This document shows positions 38,726-57,505 of a stretch of 64,000 bases of DNA, in pieces. The DNA comes from Eucalyptus grandis (Eukaryota; Streptophyta; Magnoliopsida; Myrtales; Myrtaceae): assembly GCF_016545825.1 (NCBI RefSeq), contig NC_052619.1:28435803-28499802 (forward strand), written 5' to 3'. The notes under the pieces were generated by a model. It saw only the letters and a program-made list of their open reading frames with translations. It did no database searches and was not told where the DNA came from. Each line of letters begins with the position of its first letter. The stretch's first letter is position 1. The translations under genes were made by a program, and so were the position numbers.

Positions 38726-38738
38726 GAACCTTCTAGAG
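38726..38738 (+). promoter_or_regulatory. Possible heat shock element upstream of the zinc-finger gene
   Basis: GAACCTTCTAGAG fits three alternating nGAAn units (the last is GAG). It lies 311 bp upstream of the start codon in a GC-rich promoter region. A (CT)n tract at about 38922-38975 lies between it and the gene. Function is inferred from the motif only. Confidence 0.3.
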
Positions 38739-39048
38739 GCGCCAGGCGAGGGACCTCATTGGACCGTGACCGCGCGACCAGGTGACGCTATCGTTCTCTC
38801 TCCCTCTCCTCCCTTCAATTTCCCGGAAAATCACCTCAGCTTGCCGACTCCCGGAAGGCGAAAAAAAAAAAAAAAAAAAACGAAAATCCGTCTCCTTATA
38901 TCGCCCCTACCCCCATTTCTCTCTCTCTCTCTCTCGCTCGCTCGCGCACCATCGCTGCCGTCTCTCTCTCTCTCTAGAGTCTCCGGCGAGCGAACTAGGG
39001 TTCCGGCGAGTGGGTAGGAGGGGGATCGTCTCTCCGATCGCGTCGAGG

Positions 39049-40899
39049 ATGGGAGGCGGCAACGGCCAGAAAGCCAAGATGGCCCGCGAGAAGAACCTGG
39101 AGAAGAGTAAAGGCTCCAAAGGTAAGGGTCCCCGAAACCCGAAACCCAGAACGAAAGAAAGAAATTTGAAAAGGAAAAACGCCTGCTTGGTCTCGTCGGC
39201 CATCTGGGTAGGAGCCGCGGTCGGGCGAGATCTAGTTTCCCGAGGTCGAATTCTCCTGCCGACGGCTTGGTCTGTTGGGTTCGGGAGAGCGGCTTTGGCC
39301 CGAATTTAGTTCTTTTCGGTGTGGGTTTCTTGTTGGTGAATCCGGGTAGTTTGTAGATTTCGTTAGATTGGTTCGTGGGTTTGATCGATTGTCTGTTGCG
39401 GTGGTGTTGTTTGTCTCAGGGAGCCAGCTGGAGTCTAACAAGAAAGCCATGAATATCCAGGTACTTTGGATTTGTTTGTTTTTTCTGTTTATTGTTTGAT
39501 TGATGATTTCTCTTCTGTGAAGGTGTGTTAATGGGTTGCCGCGTTCTTAATGATCTCCGAGGTGTTTTTCCCCTCGATGCTTGTGATGTTCGAAGCTTGT
39601 TCTTCGCGGAGGGGTTATAAGTGAGTGTGAGATTGCTAGACTAGCACAAGACTGGGTTATATCGGTGTTGAATTGAAGATTGGTTTACTTATATCTTTAT
39701 TTAAATCATTGACTTAGAGATTTGGGGCAATGAGAATCCTGTTATGGACCTGTCTGATGTGTGTCGATGCATTGAAATGACGAGGGATTGATCATGTAGG
39801 CATTTGAACTGACAAGCTGTTTGATTATTGGATCGAAGTCTGTTAAGTTTTGTGAAACCGTAGTGACACATTCATATTTGTTAGTTGAGCGACTGTCCTC
39901 TTCTATATATTTGTGGAATGAGAGTGATGAGTAATTTCTTTGCCTATTTAGAGCTTGATTAGCCGTTCAGAGCAGTTGACTTTGGTCAAATTGGGAGATG
40001 GTTCCGCCCTTTGTAGATTGGGGTAATGTGGTCTACCATGGTCATGGTGTCATACCCATAATGTGATGTCCGTTATTCTGTACTGCTACTGTTATATTCT
40101 GCCCAGTGTTTAATGTTATCTTATAAACGAAGGACCACATGAACCCTGGCTGCTCTAAGCTTATGGTGATTGATAATTGCCGTGGATTTCACTTTAAAGG
40201 GTGGTTCATGGTGTATATCCCAGGCACTGTATGGACATAACATGGCTATATTGGTTAGGGAAGGTTTAAAGATGAATTGTTGCGATGGTTATAATCCAGT
40301 TCATAATGCAACTGAAGGGACGATCAAAAATTACATTAGCTGTCTACTTTGATGGTGTAGCATGTCAGAACATTCTATCTGTACTCTATAGCCAGAGTGT
40401 TCTCCGTCTTAAATAACCTATCATATAAGCAAGAGATCAACTACTGTTAGGTGTTAGGGCCAGGATCTCTATATTGCCTTGGTTATGGCCATCAATGAGC
40501 TGGAAACTGACACGAGTTGAATATGGCCATGACCTGAGAACCTGATATAGGAATTATGTCTATTCACTCTGTTTCTGCTATGTTTTCTTCAGATGAGTTT
40601 TTTTTTTTGGGGGGGTTGAACTCTTCAGATGAGTTGGATAATAGATATGTGCAATTATGTGTTCAATGCAATAGTTGCGTGTGTATCAGTCCAAAATTGT
40701 CTATGGATCCCTTTTTGACAGTTTTGTGCACGTCACTCTTTTTACTTCGCATTGATTATTTGTATGCTGTTTATTGCAGTGTAAGATCTGTATGCAAACA
40801 TTCATGTGCACCACATCAGAGGTGAAGTGCAGGGAGCATGCTGAAGCGAAGCACCCGAAGAGTGATGTTACTGCTTGTTTTCCGCATCTTAAAAAATGA
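39049..40899 (+). CDS. Small C2H2 zinc-finger protein (At2g23090/4F5-type)
   Basis: Three exons, 39049-39121, 39420-39460 and 40780-40899, with GT/AG borders and 234 nt of coding sequence, give a 77-residue protein. The N-terminal half is a basic 4F5/SERF-like segment (MGGGNGQKAKMAREKNLEKS). The C-terminal half holds one finger, C39-x2-C42-x15-H58-x4-H63, inside CKICMQTFMC and CREHAEAKHPKSD. Length and sequence match the plant family typified by At2g23090, whose structure is known but whose function is not. The related animal ZNF706 has been linked to translation and stemness. Intron 2 is 1.3 kb. The promoter has CT-rich tracts typical of housekeeping plant genes, and a long 3' region to about 41300 may be UTR. 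Confidence 0.95.
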
Positions 40900-41427
40900 C
40901 AAGTCACATGCAAGTCTAAGCAGCTGGGGAGATATACCCTTTTATGTAAAGTCTTTACTATTGTGTTTAGGAATCCTTCTGGGACCGAAGCTGCTTGTTA
41001 TAAGTTGTGGATGTTCGTGTCAGTCAAAGTGGTCAGATGGACGGGAGGGGAGGTCGATCTCATTTTCTCGTTTTCTCTACATCTGAGTTTAAGTGTTATC
41101 ATTTTGTTGACTCTTATATCAGCATCTCACATGAGTACTTGGTTCTTCGAGCTATTCTGGGTGGGGTTCTTTCTACTTTCTGTATACTTGTGTTGGCTAT
41201 TGAGTGTTGCGGTTCATCATTTTACTTGTCTTGACGAATATGTTCTTGGCGATTTGTTATGCCTCTGGATTGGCCACACTGCACTGGGTGTCTAGTCATT
41301 GATATGAGCAGTCTCTTTGTATTTGGGATCATCGACGGAAGTTGTCATGACATGAAATGGAGTTACCACGGGAATATTTAGTCTCCATTCTCAAATTGAC
41401 GAACTCGACCATCTCCGTGTCACCTGT

Positions 41428-41815
41428 AGGGTTGTACAGAAGGATCTTCCAAATCATTCCCGCAGGATATCCGAACCGCCCGAACTGAAATTTTGAGTGA
41501 ATCTGGGTCGGTTTGTTTTTCGGTTTGGTGTACGCAGAAAAAACAATTTTCTTCCAGTGGTTTAATTAATTTTGGGTTATTATTACAAATCAACCTGAAG
41601 CACGTTATTTGGCAAGAACAGAGAAGGCAACGGGGAAACAATAATGAACATATGGGTAGAAGAACTCGGCTAACTCCTCACTATGAACGCCCTCGATCAG
41701 TGCAATGAGATGTGTCTATTCATAGATTTTGGTTTTTGGTCGTCTTTTTCGGCCTGAAATATGAGCCGGTTCTGGTTCGGTTTCGATTTGTGTGATTCTT
41801 CTTGACACCTCTGCA
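41428..41815. mobile_element. Possible hAT-like MITE
   Basis: Left TAGGGTTGTACAGAAGGATC and the inverted right end (CAGAGGTGTCAAGAAGAATC read inward) match at many positions. CGGTTTGG-type motifs lie just inside, as in other hAT-like elements here. No 8-bp target duplication could be matched. Confidence 0.35.
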
Positions 41816-41960
41816 AGGGAGCTTCAAGGACAAAATCGCTGCCAAATCCTCGAAGATCTTGGTTGTTCGTTTAGCATTCTTGCTCGTGGATACTTTCATA
41901 GACAATTCTCTATTTCCCTTCCAAAATTTAGAATAGTAGTTAAATTTCAAAAAAAGAGAA

Positions 41961-42147
41961 GGGAAAATTGTAAATAAGGGCTTGAATTGCTTATAAGGAT
42001 CTAAAACAAATCTTATTTCAAATTCATGAAATGTCATTATTTTTTCAAATAAAGTCGAGTGAATCTTGTTTTAAATAAAAGCTTAAAGTGGTTATATTTA
42101 TTTTAAATAAGAGCTTGATTTTTTGACTAATTAAAGGCATTTTTGTC

Positions 42148-42179
<32 letters not shown>

Positions 42180-42740
42180 TTCCTTCTTTATTTTTTCTCT
42201 TTTATGGTTTTTCTTCTTTCTTTAGCAATGTTTGGTCGGCAATTGGCGCCTCACTTGGGCGAGGTGACCATCACCCCGGTTGAGGCCGCCCTTGTCGGCT
42301 TTAGGTGAGGCCGACTTTTGCCAGATTTAGTGATAGTGGTCTTGCTTACAGTTGCAACCAACATTGATTGGGCGAGGGATGGATCTAGCGAGGGTCGATG
42401 AGCCCTCGTTGGCCTTTACCAATGTCCGATGAGTGCTTGCATGTCCTCACCAGAAAGGAAAAAAGAGAAAAGAGAAAGGAGAAAAAGGAAAAGAAAAGAA
42501 TACAAAATAATTTAAAATTAAAATTGTATGCAGACGAAAACGCATTTTCATCGATTGGAATATTTAGCTAGCTAGCTATCGACAAAGTCAAATCCTTATT
42601 TGAAACAATCATGATCCATTCGGACTTTTATTTGAAATAATCATGATCACTTACACAAAATTCATTTCAAACATAAAATTCATTTTAGACATTTATTTGA
42701 GTAAATAGAGACACTTCAGGCTTTTATTTGAAATTTTCCT
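41961..42740. mobile_element. Mutator-like non-autonomous TIR element
   Basis: The left end begins GGGAAAATTGTAAATAAGGG and the right end is CTTTTATTTGAAATTTTCC(T), an inverted match. The flanks AAAAGAGAA (41952-41960) and AAAAGATGA (42741-42749) agree at 7 of 9 positions, the duplication length expected for Mutator-like elements. Subterminal 20-25 bp 'AAATAAG/CTTATTT' repeats surround a GC-rich core (42230-42470) with 'gcgagg' motifs. A (TA)n tract lies at about 42149-42175. No transposase frame. The insertion at 54130-56493 ends in the same sequence. Confidence 0.65.
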
Positions 42741-42885
42741 AAAAGATGATGAAAATTATATATATGTTACATATCAACATTTATATATTCCTAAAATGAT
42801 TATATTTATTTTAAATAAGAGCTTGATATTCCTGCTGATTAAAGGCATTTTTGTCTTACCAAAAAAAAAAAAATATTTATATATT

Positions 42886-43360
42886 CCTATCACGGTCGGC
42901 CTGTTTTGCTGATTTCCTGGTGGAGTTGCGAGGTGTTCGTGTTGCTGCTGACCTGTTGGCGGGCTACCTTGTCTGCTGGTTCGCTGCTGCTTCGGAGGTT
43001 GGTCGATGAAGGTGGGGCTGCATCCGGTATGCGATTGGCGACTCTGGGTGCTACTTTCCTTTTGAAGCTGCTGGTTGGTTACTGCCTCTGTGCGGTTGCT
43101 GCTGAGCTGTTGCGGTTCACCAAAATTAGGAGATCTCCTTTTCCTTTCGTTGGTGGTTGCTGTATTTAGGCTTTTTGCTGCCGTTGTTTTAGCTGTGCTT
43201 TTGCTGATTCGCCGTTCCGTTCTGTTTCCTTTCTCGGCACCCTTCCACTAGAGCTGACATGTTGTCAAGAGTGTATGTTTTGGCGTCGGGTCTTTGCTGT
43301 ATAACTGTATAGCTTTTGGTTAAATTTCAATATATCTTTTACCTTTACCAAAAAAAAAAA
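42886..43360 (+). mobile_element. 5'-truncated LINE with poly-A tail
   Basis: A GT/CT-rich 3' UTR-like segment contains TTTCTCGGCACCCTTCCAC, GGTTAAATTTCAATATATC and ACCTTTACC, then a run of 13 As at about 43348-43360. The sequence ATTTATATATT occurs just before it (about 42874-42884) and just after the tail (43362-43372), consistent with a target-site duplication. Only non-coding 3' sequence remains. It matches the minus-strand LINE tail at 1172-1650. Confidence 0.7.
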
Positions 43361-43629
43361 AACATTTATATATTGCAAAAAGCTTAAGATGTTATGGCTA
43401 AAACAAAGTGAAAATGCGGCCGTCGTCAGATTTAGATTGCTTTTATTCTTTCCCGTGAATGCTACTTTTGCAGACGTCCTTGAAAAAGGTAACCAGGATG
43501 GCAACCAAGGAAATTGTCCACTCAAAGATTCTCTACCTCATAATTTCATCCTTCACGATATTAGTCCTGGCAGCCAACGCTTGAATTCTAAGTATAAAAA
43601 TTTAACATTCAACTTTCATTTAACAACTA

Positions 43630-44106
43630 GGGTTAATACAATAAAAAATCTCAAACTGGTACACATGTGACAAATTTACTCAAAACCATTTTTTGATCAT
43701 GAAAAACCCCAAACTAGTACACTTGTGACAAATTTATCCCGACTGACCATAAAAATCATAAACTGGTACATTTATGACAAATTTATCTAAAATTAATTTA
43801 TTCGATCACAAAAAACCATAAACTGGTAAATTTGTAATAAATATACCATTTGCTAAATTGCATTAATACCACAAAAAAATCACAAAAATTGTAAATTGTA
43901 ACGAACGGAGTGTAAAATCCCAAATTGATATACCAAGAAATTGTCACATGTAATTTAATTTAATAATTTGACAGTAAAATTTAATAAAAACTAACAAGGG
44001 TAAATTTGTCAAAGGTATACCGATTTGGGGTTTTAGTGGTCAAAAAAAAAATTTCGAGTAAATTTGTCACTGTTGTACGGTTTGAGATTTTTCAGGGTAT
44101 TAAGCC
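43630..44106. mobile_element. Mutator-like MITE with ~55-bp inverted repeats
   Basis: The left end GGGTTAATACAATAAAAAAT continues into CTCAAACTGGTACACATGTG and CAAATTTACTC. The right end is an inverted copy with about ten differences over 55-58 bp. Flanks TAACAACTA (43621-43629) and TAATGACTA (44107-44115) agree at 7 of 9, as expected for Mutator-like insertions. The left half repeats 'aaactggtacac.tgtgacaaattta' three or four times. No coding capacity. Confidence 0.75.
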
Positions 44107-44181
44107 TAATGACTATTTGCACTTGCTACACTTAATTTGATGAAGGAGGATAATCCATGGTGCAAAGCAAAAGCACATTAA

Positions 44182-45294
44182 GGTTTCGTTTGTTTTGTGA
44201 AGAATATTGTTGAAAAAATATTTTCCTCATTTTCTAACGTTTGGATCGTTTAGGAAAATGAGTGATTGAAAAATGTTTTCCTAATAAATAAAAACCTATG
44301 CTTAAATTCAAGAAATTTTTTCTTCTTTAAAAATTCGAAAATCATTTTTCAAAATATAATTGGAAATTGGTGCTTGGGCTTTAGAGGGGGGATCAAATCC
44401 ACCGGGATCCATCAAGGGCAAGCTTGGGTCTAAAGAGGTCAGGTCCAACACCTCGATGTTGAGGCTCAGGTCAACAAAAATAGGGCTTGAGACACTTGTG
44501 CCCCTGCCTTGGACCTCATGCCAATGGTCAGGTACTTGGTGCTCAAGCCTGGGTCCATTAAGATCCGGCGTAGTACCCTAGTATTGTTGCTTAGCTCCGT
44601 GGACCAAGTCCACATAGGCCAAGCCCGAGACCTCGGTGCTCATGCTTCAGTCCATGGAGGTTGGCCTTAGGACCCCAAAACCCATGCCCGAATTCATGGA
44701 ACTTGAGCTAGAGCCAAAATCCATACTTGTGCTCATGCTCGGGCCTAGGATAGTAGTACCCATGCTCAAGCTTAAGTTTGTCGAGGTTGAATCCTGGGAC
44801 CTCAGTGGCTGTATCTGGTTCCCCAACACCTAGGCTCAAGTCCTCATACTGGACTCAAAACCCCAGTGTCAAGTCCCCAACACCCGAGCTCGGGACCTTA
44901 CCGTTCGTGCTTAGATCTCCCACGGCTAGGTCTATTGAGGCTAGGCCTAGGACCAAGTCCCTGGCGCTTAAGCTTGGGACCTCGGCGCTCATGTTCGGGT
45001 CCTTGTGCTCGAAACCAGGTCACTGGCACCCAGGTCCATCGAGGCTAGAATCGGGAGCTCAGTGCTTGTACTTGGTACTTCAGCTATTAGTGCGCAAGCG
45101 ACTAGTGCTCAAATAGCATTTATTTATTTGGAAAAATCAAATTATATTTTTCTTTTCGGATGACGGAAAGTAATTTTATGTTATTTTTCATATTTCAGTC
45201 AAACATCGAAGCATATTGTCATATTTGAAAATGAATTTTTTGAAAAACATGCTCCGAAAATATGACATTTTGGTAAAACAAACGCAGCTAGGAG
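44182..45294. mobile_element. TIR element with tandem GC-rich core
   Basis: Left TTTCGTTTGTTTTGTGAAGA and right GGTAAAACAAACGCAGC are inverted matches around CGTTTGTTTT. AT-rich arms surround a GC-rich interior (44380-45110) of imperfect 'cctcggtgctcatgcttgggtcc'-like repeats. Frames of 60-110 codons there are repeat artefacts. The plan is the same as at 23775. Confidence 0.5.
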
Positions 45295-46095
45295 ACCTTA
45301 AAAGAAGCAACTGACGAATTTCAAGCTCTCCCGCGCACAATTTCATCGGTACCCAATCATCTCCACTACCAGCCGATTTTGTTCGAGGAAACACCTTCAA
45401 GGATCCAATCTTTCTTGTGACCTTACGTGTTTAAATAGATTTGAAGAAATGTGCAACAATATAATGCAATTCCGTCGCCTCGAAGAAAAAGCTTTACAAG
45501 CTCATCCATATCAAAGTTGCGCCCACGTGATTAGATTCATTGGACGAAGACCAATGATTGCACTTTCAGTTAAAGAAATGGTCGAACCAGAAGATGATCC
45601 CTGATTCGCTGCCTTTAGAACCAATAGAATCGCCAATATTATAGAAGACAAGGATGCCTTTGAAAAATGGGGACAGAGGAAATCCAATTAAAGAACCTCC
45701 AATGACTTACATGGGTAATGAGCAGGGAAGTTATCCTGGGAGTGAACCGCAAATCCATTTAAATTACCAAATATCCACGCATTTTTCCCATCCGTCGTTG
45801 TTGGCAGAAATTTTCATTGAAGAAACATAAATTGGAATAATGCCAAAAAGATAAATTTTTACCATGACACGGCCAGACAAGTCTTGAAAAGCTTATAGAA
45901 ACTCGAGCGACTTCAACAATGAAAAGTCATCCCTGCAAACATTGTGTCAATGCCACTCCGAACTGATTTATGCTTTTATGTTCTTTGTACATAAGTAATT
46001 GTTCCTATGAGCCAACCACCCCAACCCACACGCGCACACATCAACCTCCTTGGTTGTGAAAATGGACATTATTGCCTACCTTATGCAAATATACC
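45295..46095. other. Intergenic between transposon and CK2 gene
   Basis: No reading frame with recognisable similarity, and no structured RNA seen. Part may be a distal 3' flank of the CK2 gene. Confidence 0.5.
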
Positions 46096-46275
46096 ATTGA
46101 GACTCCAAATCTTCATCTGTTCATGTCTTTAAGGTGTTCATGCCTTCAATGCTTGACTGACTACTAGCTTAACACACAGTATAATTGAGACTCCAAATCT
46201 TCATCTGTTCATGTCTTTAAGGTGTTCATGCCTTCAATGCTTGACTGACTACTAGCTTAACACACAGTATAATTG
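46096..46275. repeat. Perfect 88-bp tandem duplication 3' of CK2
   Basis: The unit ATTGAGACTCCAAATCTTCA... occurs at 46096 and 46184 and appears identical over its whole length, so it is recent. It lies 140-310 bp beyond the CK2 stop codon, so it may fall within the 3' UTR. Confidence 0.95.
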
Positions 46276-46410
46276 CTATATGCGCATATAATCAGTTGCC
46301 CTAACAAGAGCATCTTATAAGCAGCTCTGCTTCCACAGCAATCTGCATGCTCAATCATCGAACCCAATAGAAATATCAATCAGTCAGGCACAGGTCCGAT
46401 CGAAAGGTTA

Positions 46411-53723
<7,313 letters not shown>

Positions 53724-53727
<4 letters not shown>

Positions 53728-53756
53728 GAACCGATGGACCGCCGCCGGGAGCCCAT
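53724..53756 (-). CDS. Upstream ORF overlapping the CK2 leader start codon
   Basis: An ATG at 53756 opens a 10-codon frame ([10 protein letters not shown]) whose TGA overlaps the leader ATG as ATGA. The same overlap is conserved in the duplicated copy. If it is in the mRNA, it could reduce initiation at the leader ATG. Whether the 5' UTR extends this far is not known. Confidence 0.4.
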
Positions 53757-54564
53757 TCGCCTGCGACTTCTCGGAACGCCCCTTTGCTCCTTCCGCTTCG
53801 CGACGAGGGCAGGAAGATCGACGACGACGCTCTCGAGATCAGGATTCGATTTCCATAAAGAATCGAATTAAAAAATTACCTTTTCAACTCTAGATTGTGT
53901 TTTCGACCAAAAAAAAAAAAAAAAACTCTAGATTGTGTTTGTTCTGCCCAAAATAAAAATATTTAAAAATATTTTGCCCATATCACTAATAGAAATAAAT
54001 GAACGAAAATATTTTTATCATTCATTAAATTATTTAAATATGTCGACTAATTATTTTAAGCAATATAAAAAAAATAATTTTACAAAAATATTATTTAAAT
54101 CAATTATTTTTATAAGTTTTTTTAATAAAAGCTTCGAAATACTATCATTTTCTTAAATAAGGGTTCAAAATACCATTATTTTCTAAAATAAGATTTTGAA
54201 ATAGACATTATTCTAAATAAGGGTTTGAAATGGTCGTGTTAATGTTAAGAAAGAACTGACCTCAATAATATTTTCGTCTTTAAATTTTCTTATTTTCCCC
54301 ATTTTTCCAATAAAAATGGCAAACTAAAAATGAAAATAAAGAATAAAACAAAAAAAGGAAAAGAAACACAATTTTTTTTTTTTTATATAACAAAAAACCT
54401 AGTGGAGGGCTAGGGCTAGCCTTCTATCGCTTGTGGCCATTGCCCCATCATTGATGGGGCATTGGCCATAACTAGCAAGGTTGCTGGCGGCTTAGTAAGG
54501 GCTGATGACCTTACCCACCAGAAGTGAGCGCCAAAATCGAGAAAAGGTTGTGGCTCTCACCCAC

Positions 54565-55125
54565 TGTAGCAAGCCCTAGAGCTTGTCACGGGTTGGTTGA
54601 TTACGATTGATTAAAACACCATGCGGCGTTAGGATTATCGATCCGAAGTCAGCCTTACGCACACATGCTCTAATACAAGAGTCAGATGGGCAAAGAGTGT
54701 ATATTCACTTGTGAACAAACTACTTACAATGAGGGAGAGAGATCCCTATTTATATAAATCCGGGTTGCATCTCAATTGTTGATCATCTCTCCGATCCAAC
54801 GGTGCATTTCAAATCCGTATCATCATTACTAGGCTACACAGTAGGCTACTCGAAGGCTACTCAATGGCTGTACACGGCAGGCCCTTGGGAAGAACAGGGC
54901 ATGTGTCAGAAGTAAGATCAGGGTTTGCAGGTCAGCCTGACATGTGAGCAGCTTGAACAATCATGGGTTGCACATGGGCTGCTCGATCACTATGCATGGG
55001 TCGCTCGTGGGCCTTGGTCCGTATTGCTCATGTATTGATCGCGGGTTGTTCTTCGATCAGCCCTTGGGTGTGACACGGCCTATCACGGTCGATCTTGGTT
55101 CATGTTTCATTCGTGGGTCGTGTCA
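54565..55125 (-). mobile_element. LTR of a Ty3 chromovirus
   Basis: On the minus strand this 561-bp block begins TGACACGACC right after a purine tract (AGGTGGGAGAGAA, 55138-55126) and ends GCTTGCTACA. That is the layout of a 3' LTR following the chromodomain-coding region. No second LTR was found in the window. Confidence 0.7.
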
Positions 55126-56125
55126 TTCTCTCCCACCTAATCTGGCGACGTCCTCATCACATCTATGGCATGGAAAGCTTCGATGTGCTTATTGAACTGC
55201 CACAGAGCCTCGGAGAGTTCCCAGCTTGCTTCACTCTCGGGAAGGCCCTTCCACCAAATGAGATACTCCTTCCTTGGCGCACAGTACCTCTTCCGTATGA
55301 CTTGGTCCGCCATGATGTATTCAACGTCCCGATCATACAAGGTTCTTGCTCCAAGGGGCGCTCGTTGTGATTCGCCTCAATCCGGGTCGTTCTCGTCTGC
55401 ATGGAAGGGTTTCAACATACTTACATGGAATACGGGGTGTACCTTGAGTTTGGCCAGCAAGTCCAGCTTGTATGCTACCTTCCTGATCCGCCGCAACACT
55501 CAGAAGGGGCCTTCATAGTGACAGATCAACCCTTTGTTCACATCACGGTATCGAAGGACCAGGTAAAGTTTGGCCAACACCAAGTCTCCGACCTGAAATT
55601 CCATGTGCCGTTGCTTCTTGTCGGCCAACTTCTTGGTGCACTTTGCCGCTCTATTGAGGCACGCCTGCGCCAAGTCCGCATGCTCATCCCATTCCTTAGT
55701 GAACTTGTACTCGGGAGGGCTGTTTCCTCGATACCTCGAGGCGATTGCGCTTGGTGTAAGCGGTTGTTGCTTGGTCACGATCTCGAACGGGCTTTGGTTC
55801 GTGGACTCGCTCCGCTGTAAGTTGTATGAAAATTAGACCACGTCGATCAGCCACACCCAATTCACCTGCGTGTTGCTCACGTAGTACTGGAGGTAGATTT
55901 CTAGCAATGTATTCACCCGTTTTGTTTGTCTGTTGGTTTGGGGATGCATGCTGGTGGAGAAGTTGAGGTTCGTCCCTAGCAATTTGAAGAGCTCGGTCTA
56001 GAACCGCCCGGCGAATCGAGGATTGTGATCGCTCACGATCGTGCGTGAAACGCCCCAATACTTGACGACGTGCTTGAGGAACAGCTTGGCTGCTTCCTCG
56101 GCTGGACAATTGTGCTGACCATGGC
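55126..56125 (-). pseudogene. Ty3 chromovirus pol 3' fragment: integrase and chromodomain
   Basis: Minus-strand pieces read, in order: the C-terminal half of the integrase core (EEAAKLFLKHVV, then LNFSTSMHPQTN), the linker and GPF region (FQVGDLVLAKLY ... CHYEGPF), and a chromodomain (VEYIMADQVIRKR, WWKGLPESEASWE). At least two in-frame stops and frame changes interrupt it. Gag, protease and reverse transcriptase are missing. It is directly followed by the LTR. Clearly defunct; left as found. Confidence 0.85.
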
Positions 56126-56497
56126 TAACGCCTCATGGGATGGGTGGCTACCATTGTCGGGGGAGGGTTGCCCCTGCTATATTTATTTATTTTTAAATTT
56201 TAGCCTTTTTTTTTTCTTTTTTTAAGTTTCTTTTTTCAAAAGAAAAATAGAACAAAAGGAAAAATGAAAGAAAATAATAAAATTAAAGGGAAAAAAAGCC
56301 CTTGATCAGTCGGTGAAGTCAAGTGCTTCTTTGATGTTGTTACTTTAGGTCATTATTTGAAATAAGCTCTATTGCAGACTCTTATTTGAAAATATGAAAG
56401 CACTTACTTCAAGCATTTTATTTAAAATCAAGTTCACTTATGCTCTTATTTGAAAAATTGAAAGCACTTCGAATTTTTATTTGAAATTTTCCCTTTA

Positions 56498-56498
<1 letters not shown>

Positions 56499-56533
<35 letters not shown>
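56499..56533. repeat. (CAT)n microsatellite
   Basis: About 11-12 CAT units directly at the right edge of the 2.4 kb insertion. Confidence 0.95.
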
Positions 56534-57505
56534 TATTTATGGATTCTCTACCTATCCAATCGAATAATATGTTATTGATATGTACACGCGAAAATGAGTG
56601 TTTATTCAATTTCACGAAAGAATAATTATTCGATTCTTTCTTCTCCTTTTCATCATAACTCAATCAAAATGTAGCAAATTTTCTTAATCTTTAGGACATA
56701 TTCTTTGATTCTTAATCTTATCTATTTCACCGTGTAAAGCCAGTTTTTGGAATTGGTGGGCGTCCCCGAGATGTTCATTCCTAAAAAGCCCATTTTGTCT
56801 GCCGATGCTACTTCCTTAATGGAGGGAAGAATTTCTTCTCAAATTTTACAAATATTTTGTAACGTTCCATTTCATCGTAGTCGCTGGGTAATCACCAAGC
56901 TTTTCACATGCACATAGCGTGCGCAAAAAACACTAATTGTTATGTAACAACTTTCCTTACAAATGCCAATGCCTTTATGGCAAATAACTAAAAAAAAGTG
57001 CACCACACATATGCGAAAGAAATTACGATCCAAAGATTTGCAACATCAACTTACTAAAGAATATTTAGATTGTAGTCCACCAGAAAGATATTATGAACTT
57101 TTTTGATAAGGTTATTGAAAGAAAAGATTCGAATTTTGACAATTATGATACATGAAAGAAAATGTGAAAGTTATTAATTTACACACTCGTCCATTTGTCA
57201 ATTAACTATAAATAACTAATTGAGGATTCTTTGACAAAAAGAAAAAAATTGCATTTCTCTAAAAGTAGGCTATCCTCTTTGCTTCATCTAATAGCATGGA
57301 TAATAAGTTCTCTTACTGCTATTTAAAATTTGAATGCTGGGTGACGATCGTAAAGATAGTTTTTATTGTTATGAGAATATTTATCAATTTATGTGAATTG
57401 AAAGTATAACATTTGAAAAAGTGATTAGAAAACAAAAATGGTTTATAGAAAAGCTCGAATTTTTTAAAGATGCCACAACATCACATCAGGCTTTCAGGAA
57501 CTTGT

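Larger units (their letters stand above)
54130..56493. mobile_element. Mutator-like insertion absent from the duplicate copy
   Basis: The right end (TTTTTATTTGAAATTTTCCC) equals that of the element ending at 42740. The left side carries inverted AAATAAGGG repeats, with the extreme left end decayed. Copy 2 of the segmental duplication runs straight through this point near 62520-62550, so it behaves as an empty site. A GC-rich core at 54400-54560 resembles other elements here. A Ty3 chromovirus fragment is nested inside. Confidence 0.65.

Noticed and set aside
44360..45116. Frames of 60-112 codons in a GC-rich block
   Set aside because: They come from imperfect tandem repeats in the core of a TIR element.
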